Made by a program: the position numbers and the translations under genes | Shown here: one piece after another, positions 6,097-11,990 of the stretch | Layout: every line of letters begins with the position of its first letter | Position numbering within the stretch: the first letter of the stretch is position 1 | The notes under the pieces: generated by a model | What the model was told of the DNA's origin: nothing | The model's database searches: none | The model's input: only the letters and a program-made list of their open reading frames with translations | Assembly: GCA_964472945.1 (NCBI GenBank) | Contig: CAYYNM010000090.1 | Coordinates: 1-11,990, forward strand | Direction of reading: 5' to 3' | Length of the DNA: 11,990 bases | From: QPIN01 sp964472945 | Lineage (GTDB): Bacteria; Pseudomonadota; Gammaproteobacteria; Methylococcales; Methylomonadaceae

Positions 6097-6870
6097 CTAT
6101 GAGTTAATCTCTACATATAAGGCACGGTATTCATCTGTCAACTTATGATTGGGAGCATAATGAACCAAAGGCTGAGAGGCGGTATGAGACTCTCGCACTT
6201 TAACTGATGGTGATATTTTATTCTCTAGAACAGGATGACCTTCTGCAATCAACTCTTCAACCAGTTGCCTTGGTAGATTAGCTTGTTTTTGATATTGATT
6301 AACAACAATACCTTCAATTTCTAAGTTTTCATTGTGATCAGCTTTTACTTCAGCAATAGAATTCATCAGTGTATAGAGTGAATCTCTAGCAAAGGTATCG
6401 CAATCAAAAGGAATTAAACATTTTTCTGCGGCAATTAATGCCGACTGGCTATAGAAATTAAGGATAGGAGGCGTATCAATATAAACTGCATCAAAACCTT
6501 CCAGTTTTTCTAGCTCTTCCTTAAGTTTAAAAATTTTATAGCGAGAGTCTAAACGGCTTTGTAATGCTTCCAGCTCAGGATGACTAGGCAGAACAAATAA
6601 ATTAGGGAAAGGTGTTTCATGAATAGCACTTGCAATACCTTCTTTGCCGCCACCAAAAAGACTAATACCTAAACAATCCTTAAAAAAATGAGCAATTGTT
6701 TTGTCAGCATCAGTAATTTTATGACCCAGTAGATATTGTGTTGAATTCCCTTGTATATCAAGGTCTATCACCAGTGTTCGCTTACCTTCGATCGCACTAA
6801 TAGCGGCTAGGTTACAAGTAATGGTTGATTTTCCTACACCACCTTTTTGATTGAAGATGACCCTGCGCAT
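6097..6870 (-). CDS. Orphan ParA/MinD-family ATPase
   Basis: A 257-residue P-loop ATPase of the ParA class, which uses ATP-dependent dimerisation on DNA or membrane to position cargo. The deviant Walker A motif KGGVGKST (9-16) has the signature lysine K9 and catalytic K14. Walker A' is DLDIQGNST (36-44), with Ile where Pro is usual. Walker B is VYIDTPP (129-135). No ParB, DNA-binding N-terminal helix or MinD-type membrane helix is seen, so the cargo is unknown. It resembles a ParA-like family that starts MRRVxFNQKGGVGKS in other gammaproteobacteria, for which I know no assigned role. The start is well supported by GAGGA 7 bases upstream. It follows the zinc-ribbon gene on the same strand by 74 bases but has its own strong promoter candidate. 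Chromosome or plasmid partition cannot be claimed without a ParB. Confidence 0.85.
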   Translation of the reverse strand: MRRVIFNQKGGVGKSTITCNLAAISAIEGKRTLVIDLDIQGNSTQYLLGHKITDADKTIAHFFKDCLGISLFGGGKEGIASAIHETPFPNLFVLPSHPELEALQSRLDSRYKIFKLKEELEKLEGFDAVYIDTPPILNFYSQSALIAAEKCLIPFDCDTFARDSLYTLMNSIAEVKADHNENLEIEGIVVNQYQKQANLPRQLVEELIAEGHPVLENKISPSVKVRESHTASQPLVHYAPNHKLTDEYRALYVEINS

Positions 6871-6920
6871 ATTATTTCCTCACTGAACTGATTTTATTAG
6901 GTTCAAATAGATAAGACTGC

Positions 6921-6948
6921 ATTATAAGCTTTGAAGCAGTAATATCAA
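6921..6948 (-). promoter_or_regulatory. Promoter for the ParA gene, overlapping the zinc-ribbon stop codon
   Basis: On the minus strand TTGATA (6948-6943) and TATAAT (6926-6921) are 16 bases apart: a full consensus -10 and a 4-of-6 -35. The -35 box contains the TGA stop of the zinc-ribbon gene. Transcription would start near 6914 and give a leader of about 44 bases. Confidence 0.6.
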
Positions 6949-7433
6949 CAGCGAGTGAAAGTTTTTGCATGACATTCAGGACATTCAGGGATTTCACTGG
7001 TTGATTTAAATGCGATTTTTTTACTACATGTGTCACAAACAAAAGTCCCTGGCCCTGTAATATCACCACTCTTATAAGGATGATATTGTTTTGCCTGAAT
7101 ATCAAGTTTAGCTAATTCAATACGGGTTTTATCTGCCAAACTAAAAAAGTCATCTAATGCAAAATTTTCCAGTAACTCAATGTCAAATTTTAACCACTCA
7201 TTTAAAGAATCATCATCACTCACTGCTGGAGTAGTGGTTGCAGCATGTTCAATATCTCGCATTAAAAAGTCAGAAACTTCATTAATTTCTTCTTGCGTGA
7301 GCTCCCCCAATTCACTGGTTTTTTCCTTGGCAAGTTCCATTGCATCAGCAACAGAGTGCAGGGTATCGTCCATAATTTCGTATAAATTTTCCATTAACTT
7401 GTTATACGCTTCGATAAATTTATTATCACTCAT
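6945..7433 (-). CDS. YbeL-type zinc-ribbon protein (DUF1451 family)
   Basis: A 162-residue cytoplasmic protein with an acidic helical N-terminal region (1-115) and a C-terminal zinc ribbon. C133-x2-C136 and C151-x2-C154 should bind one zinc. The segment YHPYKSGDITGPGTFVC (117-133) matches the conserved lead-in to the ribbon in E. coli YbeL, and the gene lies divergent to leuS just as ybeL does in E. coli. Both facts support the family. Its function is not established. An in-frame ATG at 7454 would add seven residues, but the ribosome site AGGAGA (7444-7439) lies between the two ATGs and 5 bases before the one at 7433, so I chose the inner start. ParA is encoded 74 bases downstream. Confidence 0.88.
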   Translation of the reverse strand: MSDNKFIEAYNKLMENLYEIMDDTLHSVADAMELAKEKTSELGELTQEEINEVSDFLMRDIEHAATTTPAVSDDDSLNEWLKFDIELLENFALDDFFSLADKTRIELAKLDIQAKQYHPYKSGDITGPGTFVCDTCSKKIAFKSTSEIPECPECHAKTFTRC

Positions 7434-7455
7434 AAGGTTCTCCTTAAAATACATT

Positions 7456-7483
7456 TTAGATTTATGCTTCTGTACTGTATTCT
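7456..7483 (+). promoter_or_regulatory. Weak promoter candidate for leuS
   Basis: In the 80-base divergent gap, TTAGAT (7456-7461) and TATTCT (7478-7483) are separated by 16 bases. The -10 is fair, the -35 poor. No leader-peptide or T-box-like structure is seen before leuS. Confidence 0.3.
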
Positions 7484-7513
7484 AACGCTTTTGCAGGTTA
7501 AAAGACGAGTAGG

Positions 7514-9964
7514 ATGGAAGAAAATTACACACCTTTAGATATTGAACAGGCAACTCAAGAAAATTGGGAGAAGTCTGGTGTGTTCAATACCACTGAAGAT
7601 ACGGATAAAGAAAAGTATTATTGTCTATCTATGTTTCCCTATCCCAGTGGAAAATTACATATGGGACATGTTCGTAACTATACGATAGGCGATGTCATTA
7701 GTCGGTATCAACGCATGCAGGGTAAAAATGTAATGCAACCCATGGGCTGGGATGCGTTTGGCTTACCTGCTGAAAATGCTGCGATGCAAAATAATATTCA
7801 TCCTGCTGACTGGACTTATAGCAATATTGATTATATGCGTGATCAATTAAAGCAACTGGGGTTTGGTTATGACTGGAATAGGGAACTGGCAACTTGTGAC
7901 CCTAGTTATTACAAGTGGGAACAATGGTTTTTTTTAAAACTATTAGAAAAAGACTTGGTTTATAAAAAAACTTCACCTGTAAACTGGTGCCCACATGATA
8001 AAACAGTCTTAGCAAATGAACAGGTAATTGACGGTTGTTGCTGGCGTTGTGATACTAAAGTTGAGAAAAAAGAAATCTCTCAATGGTTTGTTAGAATTAC
8101 CGCTTATGCTGATGAGTTATTAAAAGATTTAGATAAACTGGATGGTTGGCCAGAAAAAGTTAAAACCATGCAGGCAAACTGGATAGGCCGCTCTGAAGGT
8201 GTGGAAATGGATTTTGCAGTAGCTAATACTGACCCTATCAGAATTTATACTACACGCCCCGATACTTTAATGGGGGTGACATATCTGGCTGTTGCTGCTG
8301 AACACCCTGTTGCTATTGAAGCGGCTAAAGGAAATGCTGAAATTACTGCTTTTCTGGAAGATTGCAAGGTAATGGAAACATCAGAAGCCGCTATGGAAAC
8401 CATGGAAAAACGTGGTGTAGACTCTGGCGTTAAAGCTATTCATCCCATTACAGGTGAACAAGTCCCTGTCTGGATTGCCAACTTTGTATTAATGGGGTAT
8501 GGGACTGGCGCAGTCATGTCAGTACCTGCACATGATCAAAGAGATTACGAATTTGCTAAAAAATACGGTATAACAATAAAGCAAGTTATTTTTTCAGCAA
8601 AGGGTGAGCAAGATGATACTTCTGAGCATGCTTTTACAATTAAAGGTATATTAAAAAATTCAGCAGAGTTTGATGGCTTAACATCAGCCAGTGCTTTTAA
8701 TGCGATTGCTACAAAGCTTGAAGGAGATCAAAAAGGCGAAAAGAAAACCAATTTTCGCTTACGCGACTGGGGGGTCTCTCGTCAGCGTTATTGGGGTGCC
8801 CCTGTCCCAATCATTTATTGTAATGATTGTGGCACAGTGCCTGTACCAGAAGCAGACCTACCTGTTGAACTGCCCAAAGAAGATGTGGTTTTAGACGGCT
8901 CTCAATCACCTTTAGCAGCACATCCAACATTTCCTCATACTGATTGTCCAAAATGCGGTAAAGCAGCAAGAAGAGAAACAGATACTTTTGATACCTTTAT
9001 GGAATCATCTTGGTATTTTGCTCGCTATGCGGGTAAAAGTGAGACCAGTATGCTGGCTGATAGTGCTAATTACTGGCTACCCGTCGATCATTATATTGGC
9101 GGTATTGAACATGCGATTTTACATTTATTGTATGCTCGTTTTTACACTAAATTGCTGCGTGATGAAGGTTTAATCGCTTGTGATGAACCTTTCAAACGTT
9201 TATTGACTCAAGGTATGGTGCTAAAAGATGGCGCAAAAATGTCCAAATCAAAAGGCAATACGGTTGACCCACAAGGGTTGATACAACAATATGGTGCGGA
9301 TACTGTCCGTATGTTTGTCATGTTTGCAGCCCCACCTGAGCAATCATTAGAGTGGTCTGATAGCGGTGTTGAAGGATCTTTTAGATTTTTAAAGCGTTTA
9401 TGGCGGCAGGTATTTTTACATATTGAGCCAGCGAAAAATATTCCAAATTTAGATACAAGCTCTTTAACAGAAGAGCAAAAAACACTTCGCCGTCAATTAC
9501 ATTTGGTGATTAAAAAAGCAACAGATGATTATGGCCGTCGGTATACTTTTAATACTGTAATTGCAGCTAATATGGAGTTAGTAAATACATTATCTAAAAC
9601 AAATGATAACTCAGTAAATGGAATAGCTATTCGCCAAGAGGTGCTAGAAGCTATTTTATTAATGCTCGCCCCCATTACCCCCCATATTTGTGAGCAATTA
9701 TGGAGTAATTTGGGACATAAGACTGATATTGTCAGCCAAGCTTGGCCTAAGTTAGATGAATCAGCTTTAGAGCAAGATTCAATAAAAATGATGCTTCAAG
9801 TTAATGGTAAATTAAGAGGCAATATCATGGTATCTACAACAGCGAGTAAAGATGAAATTGAAAAATTAGCTTTTGAAGATGAAAATGTTAAGCGTTTTAT
9901 TGAGGGAAAAGAGATTAAAAAGGTGGTTATTGTACCCAAACGCCTAGTTAATATTGTTGTATAA
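7514..9964 (+). CDS. leuS: Leucyl-tRNA synthetase
   Basis: Class Ia synthetase that charges tRNA-Leu with leucine in the cytosol. The catalytic HIGH motif is HMGH (49-52) in PYPSGKLHMGH, and KMSKS is at 575-579. The first zinc-domain motif runs from NWCPHD (157-162) to GCCWRC (174-179). The CP1 editing domain (about 225-415) has TTRPDTLMGVTY (246-257) and GTGAVMSVP..HDQRDYEF (330-347), which clear mischarged tRNA. The tRNA-binding C-terminal domain is present to residue 816. The protein is about 44 residues shorter than E. coli LeuRS (860): QGMVLKDGAKMSKS runs straight into KMSKS without the leucine-specific insert of the E. coli enzyme. A second cysteine set, CNDC (436-439) and CPKC (478-481), absent in E. 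coli as I recall it, is kept. The start fits the family N-terminus; the ribosome site is weak (GAG at 7504-7506). Confidence 0.97.
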   Translation: MEENYTPLDIEQATQENWEKSGVFNTTEDTDKEKYYCLSMFPYPSGKLHMGHVRNYTIGDVISRYQRMQGKNVMQPMGWDAFGLPAENAAMQNNIHPADWTYSNIDYMRDQLKQLGFGYDWNRELATCDPSYYKWEQWFFLKLLEKDLVYKKTSPVNWCPHDKTVLANEQVIDGCCWRCDTKVEKKEISQWFVRITAYADELLKDLDKLDGWPEKVKTMQANWIGRSEGVEMDFAVANTDPIRIYTTRPDTLMGVTYLAVAAEHPVAIEAAKGNAEITAFLEDCKVMETSEAAMETMEKRGVDSGVKAIHPITGEQVPVWIANFVLMGYGTGAVMSVPAHDQRDYEFAKKYGITIKQVIFSAKGEQDDTSEHAFTIKGILKNSAEFDGLTSASAFNAIATKLEGDQKGEKKTNFRLRDWGVSRQRYWGAPVPIIYCNDCGTVPVPEADLPVELPKEDVVLDGSQSPLAAHPTFPHTDCPKCGKAARRETDTFDTFMESSWYFARYAGKSETSMLADSANYWLPVDHYIGGIEHAILHLLYARFYTKLLRDEGLIACDEPFKRLLTQGMVLKDGAKMSKSKGNTVDPQGLIQQYGADTVRMFVMFAAPPEQSLEWSDSGVEGSFRFLKRLWRQVFLHIEPAKNIPNLDTSSLTEEQKTLRRQLHLVIKKATDDYGRRYTFNTVIAANMELVNTLSKTNDNSVNGIAIRQEVLEAILLMLAPITPHICEQLWSNLGHKTDIVSQAWPKLDESALEQDSIKMMLQVNGKLRGNIMVSTTASKDEIEKLAFEDENVKRFIEGKEIKKVVIVPKRLVNIVV

Positions 9965-9976
9965 GTACCCACGTAA

Positions 9977-10097
9977 AATTAATTTAACAAAAACAACTGT
10001 CATTCCTGCGTGCTCTTAGCAGGAATCCATCTGACCTACACAGTAGATTCCCGATAAGAACACTCGGGAATGACGAAAATAAATTGTTAAGTTAATT
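9977..10097. repeat. 121-base nested inverted-repeat element (MITE-like)
   Basis: Terminal 14-base arms AATTAATTTAACAA (9977-9990) and TTGTTAAGTTAATT (10084-10097) match as inverted repeats at 13 of 14 positions. Inside them GTCATTCC (9999-10006) and GGAATGAC (10067-10074) form a second inverted pair. Within that are two hairpins: ATTCCTGC/GCAGGAAT (10002-10009, 10019-10026) and ATTCCCG/CGGGAAT (10047-10053, 10065-10071). GTCATTCC...GGAATGAC units of this kind are common intergenic repeats in gammaproteobacteria and resemble the ATTCCC-N-GGGAAT core of neisserial dRS3. There is no ORF, so any mobility would depend on another element. Confidence 0.65.
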
Positions 10098-10140
10098 ATG
10101 CCTGCCTACTTAGTTATTAACAAACCACAAGTTAAAAATT

Positions 10141-10166
10141 GTAGAGCGAACTTTAGTCCGCCCTAC
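10141..10166. repeat. 26-base inverted repeat (GTAG...CTAC type)
   Basis: GTAGAGCGAACT (10141-10152) and AGTCCGCCCTAC (10155-10166) pair at 10 of 12 positions around a 2-base loop. The GTAGGGCG-AACTAAAGT type of sequence is, to my knowledge, a frequent intergenic repeat in several gammaproteobacteria. It is unrelated in sequence to its two neighbours. Confidence 0.55.
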
Positions 10167-10187
10167 ATTTGGCTAAGGTAACTTGAT

Positions 10188-10227
10188 GTAGGATGTACTG
10201 AGGAACGAAGCGCATCCTACGATTTTT
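10188..10227 (+). repeat. GTAGGATG...CATCCTAC repeat with a T-tail (possible leuS terminator)
   Basis: GTAGGATG (10188-10195) and CATCCTAC (10213-10220) are perfect reverse complements with a 17-base spacer that includes GAGGAACGAAGCG. This spacer is typical of a widespread gammaproteobacterial intergenic repeat. GATTTTTATT follows, so the stem could act as a weak intrinsic terminator 25 bases before the lptE start. If it does, lptE needs its own promoter. Confidence 0.5.
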
Positions 10228-10245
10228 ATTAAAATCATACTCCCC

Positions 10246-10746
10246 ATGACTCAATTTAAAACTATTTTTCTACTCACTTTTCTATTGACCGTTTCCGCTT
10301 GTGGCTATCAATTACGTGGCAGCATCGACTTACCAGAAGAACTAAAAAGTATTTTTCTGCAAGGTGGTTCAAGCCAGTTAAACAAAGCAATGCGGAAAAC
10401 GCTTAAATCATCAGGTGGTCAGCTTGTTGATTCTGCGACACAAGCTGGACTGATCCTGCAAGTATTGAAAGAAAAAATGGACCGAAGAGTATCATCACTA
10501 AGTTCTTCAGGAAGAGCAAATGAATATGAATTAGTTTATAAAATTGATTTTACTTTGCTTGATAAAGATGAAAATACATTATCCAAACTGCAGCAAATTG
10601 AAATTAATAAAAGCTACTTCAATAATCAAGAAGAAGTTTTAGGTAAAAATAATGAAGAAAAAGTGATTAGGGAAGAAATGTACCGTAAAGCAGTTCAATC
10701 AATGGTTAATAGATCTCGGGCAGCTTTAGAAAACCAGGACAAATAG
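10246..10746 (+). CDS. lptE: LPS-assembly lipoprotein LptE
   Basis: LptE is the outer-membrane lipoprotein that plugs the LptD barrel and helps insert lipopolysaccharide into the outer leaflet. The 166-residue product has a lipoprotein signal peptide with lipobox V16-S17-A18-C19, directly followed by the LptE hallmark CGYQLRG (19-25). The remainder has the expected small alpha/beta size, with a charged C-terminal helix (about 135-163). Position between leuS and holA matches E. coli (leuS-lptE-holA). No Shine-Dalgarno is seen before the ATG (TACTCCCC precedes it), but the signal peptide fixes the start. The 281 bases upstream are full of repeats, so readthrough from leuS may be limited. holA begins 2 bases after the stop. 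Confidence 0.93.
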   Translation: MTQFKTIFLLTFLLTVSACGYQLRGSIDLPEELKSIFLQGGSSQLNKAMRKTLKSSGGQLVDSATQAGLILQVLKEKMDRRVSSLSSSGRANEYELVYKIDFTLLDKDENTLSKLQQIEINKSYFNNQEEVLGKNNEEKVIREEMYRKAVQSMVNRSRAALENQDK

Positions 10747-10748
10747 TT

Positions 10749-11750
10749 GTGAGGCTAAAACCTGAACAAGTCAATGCCGCTTTAAAGCAATTAGCACCCG
10801 TCTATTTTGTAACAGGTGACGAGCCTTTACAGCAAGGAGAGGTAGCCGATGCTATTCGCTTGGCTGCAAAAAAATCAGGATATTCTACACGAGAAGTTTT
10901 ATCTGTAGAGACTGGCTTTGAATGGGGTGATCTAGCATTAGCCGCTGATTCAATGTCTCTCTTTGCCGATAAAAAAATAATTGATTTAAGACTGCCCTCA
11001 GGTAAGCCAGGAATAGAAGGCGCTAAAGCATTAATAGATTACTGTCAGCGCTTACCTGAGGATAATTTACTACTTATCACAGCCCCTAAAGTAACGGGTG
11101 CCACTTTAAAAACAAAATGGTGCCAGGCAATCGATCAGTCAGGTGTTATTGTTCAAGTCTGGCCGCCAGATGGAACTACTTTAATACAATGGTTACAGCG
11201 TAGAGCACAAAAAAGAGGCTTGCTAGTAGCAGAAGATGGAATAAAGGTTTTAGCTTCTCGTATTGAAGGCAACTTACTTGCCGCTTCCCAGGAAATAGAA
11301 AAGCTTTATATCTTATACGGCAGTGATTCGATTTCTAAACAAGCCGTTGAACAAGCTGTTGCTGATAGCTCCCGATTTGACGTCTTTAAATTATCAGATT
11401 GCATGTTATCAGGGCGAATGGGGCGTGCAGTTAAAATATTAAATGGTTTAAAGGCAGAAGGCATTGCCCTCCCAGTTATCGTATGGGCTTTATCCAAAGA
11501 AATTAGGATGTTGATTAATATAAAAACAGCTATTAGCCAAGGGCAAAATAAAGAACAAGTACTAAAAAATAACCGCTTGTGGGATAAACGTAAGCAATTA
11601 GTAAGTAACGCTATTGCCAGAATAGATACCCAAGTATTACAACAAGCCTTATTGTTATGTTCAAAAGCTGATCGGCAAATTAAGGGACGAGAGCAAGGAG
11701 ATTGTTGGGAAACATTGTTATCACTTTGTATGTTGTTTTCTGTAAAATAA
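10749..11750 (+). CDS. holA: DNA polymerase III subunit delta
   Basis: The delta subunit is the clamp-loader protein that opens the beta sliding clamp during chromosome replication. The 333-residue product is close to E. coli HolA (343). Its N-terminal AAA+-like domain contains YFVTGDEPL (19-27) and MSLFADKKIIDLRLP (69-83), the latter in the clamp-binding region. IEGNLLAASQEIEKL (172-186) is a conserved signature of the middle domain, and DSSRFDVFKLSD (206-217) marks the link to the helical C-terminal collar domain. As expected for delta, there is no functional P-loop. The start is a GTG 2 bases after the lptE stop, with AGGA inside the lptE end about 10 bases upstream, so translation is probably coupled. 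In E. coli nadD follows holA; here it is absent and a convergent gene ends nearby. Confidence 0.95.
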   Translation: MRLKPEQVNAALKQLAPVYFVTGDEPLQQGEVADAIRLAAKKSGYSTREVLSVETGFEWGDLALAADSMSLFADKKIIDLRLPSGKPGIEGAKALIDYCQRLPEDNLLLITAPKVTGATLKTKWCQAIDQSGVIVQVWPPDGTTLIQWLQRRAQKRGLLVAEDGIKVLASRIEGNLLAASQEIEKLYILYGSDSISKQAVEQAVADSSRFDVFKLSDCMLSGRMGRAVKILNGLKAEGIALPVIVWALSKEIRMLINIKTAISQGQNKEQVLKNNRLWDKRKQLVSNAIARIDTQVLQQALLLCSKADRQIKGREQGDCWETLLSLCMLFSVK

Positions 11751-11883
11751 GATGCACTTACAATGTACCACAAATTTTTACGGGTGAAGTGAATGTACCA
11801 TCCATTAAATGAATGTTTTCCCACTAAAAATAAGGAAAACCACACCGCTCTGAATTTGATTTTACCCTGCCCTCAATTATTGT
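11751..11883. other. Convergent gap after holA with a short hairpin and a direct repeat
   Basis: AATGTACCA occurs twice, at 11762-11770 and 11792-11800, 30 bases apart. GTTTTCC (11815-11821) and GGAAAAC (11834-11840) form a 7-base pair hairpin with no T-tract on the plus strand. No ORF or clear intrinsic terminator for holA is seen. Confidence 0.4.
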
Positions 11884-11990
11884 TCATTGTAACCATTTTA
11901 TTTTAATGGCAGGAGCCGTTGATCCAACACCAACATTACGGCCAGTAAAGTGATAAATCTGTTTAATACCTGAATCCGTGACTTCACTAC
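11884..11990 (-). CDS. 3' end of an unrecognised protein gene (partial)
   Basis: One minus-strand frame is open from the window edge to a TGA at 11886-11884 and gives 34 residues, ending in FTGRNVGVGSTAPAIKIKWLQ. The alternation of polar and hydrophobic residues suggests closing beta strands, as in a secreted or surface protein, but I do not recognise the family. Only one other minus-strand frame stays open this long. The gene is convergent with holA across a 130-base gap. Confidence 0.4.
   Translation of the reverse strand, partial: SEVTDSGIKQIYHFTGRNVGVGSTAPAIKIKWLQ

Noticed and set aside
6097..6870. Plasmid or chromosome partition locus (parAB)
   Set aside because: No ParB gene and no match to the chromosomal parS consensus are present; flanking genes are chromosomal housekeeping genes.
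7434..7454. Upstream ATG start for the zinc-ribbon gene
   Set aside because: The strong AGGAGA ribosome site lies downstream of this ATG and at correct spacing for the ATG at 7433.
7180..7485. 101-residue plus-strand ORF opposite the zinc-ribbon gene
   Set aside because: Low-complexity Ser-rich translation antisense to a conserved gene; no independent support.
11306..11845. 179-residue minus-strand ORF opposite holA
   Set aside because: It is antisense to a clearly identified holA, has no recognisable family and no supported ribosome site; it is a shadow frame.

Overview
The window reads as chromosomal DNA of an AT-rich gammaproteobacterium. This is supported by a fused RlmKL methyltransferase and by the block of YbeL-type zinc-ribbon gene (minus) next to divergent leuS, then lptE and holA, an order also found in E. 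coli. LeuRS is shorter than the enteric enzyme, and the intergenic repeats are of a type common in methanotrophs, Legionella/Coxiella relatives and sulfur oxidisers. This points away from enterics, but the exact lineage is inference. No phage, IS transposase, CRISPR, tRNA or rRNA was seen.

Layout. Positions 1-110 hold the 3' end of an unrecognised plus-strand gene that overlaps, tail to tail, a minus-strand gene for a tandem PilZ protein (94-714). Divergent from it is a cell-envelope pair: a lysozyme-fold lipoprotein (800-1399) and a periplasmic FKBP-type prolyl isomerase (1436-1903). A nested inverted repeat and a strong intrinsic terminator (1997-2024) come just before rlmKL (2035-4236). 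That gene overlaps an acylphosphatase gene by 4 bases (4233-4505).

Positions 4506-4835 are non-coding, with a hairpin and a promoter candidate, and lead to a stand-alone Aer-like PAS protein (4836-5321). Positions 5322-6096 are gene-poor. They contain three inverted repeats and one small minus-strand ORF of 48 acidic residues (5705-5851) with a good ribosome binding site.

The minus-strand pair of YbeL-like zinc-ribbon gene (6945-7433) and orphan ParA ATPase gene (6097-6870) follows. The ParA gene appears to have its own promoter, overlapping the stop codon of the zinc-ribbon gene. leuS (7514-9964) is divergent. A 281-base gap packed with three different inverted-repeat units separates it from lptE (10246-10746) and holA (10749-11750), which lie 2 bases apart. 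The window ends in the 3' end of an unrecognised minus-strand gene (11884-11990).

The genes are mostly housekeeping: translation (leuS, rlmKL), replication (holA), LPS export (lptE) and envelope maintenance (lipoprotein, FKBP). Three are signalling or spatial-organisation genes: PilZ for c-di-GMP, PAS for redox or oxygen, and ParA. I do not see a clear undescribed multi-gene system. The points most worth a second look are the altered SAM-site residues in the RlmK half, the 48-residue ORF, the hairpin-rich intergenic regions and the nested repeat between leuS and lptE.
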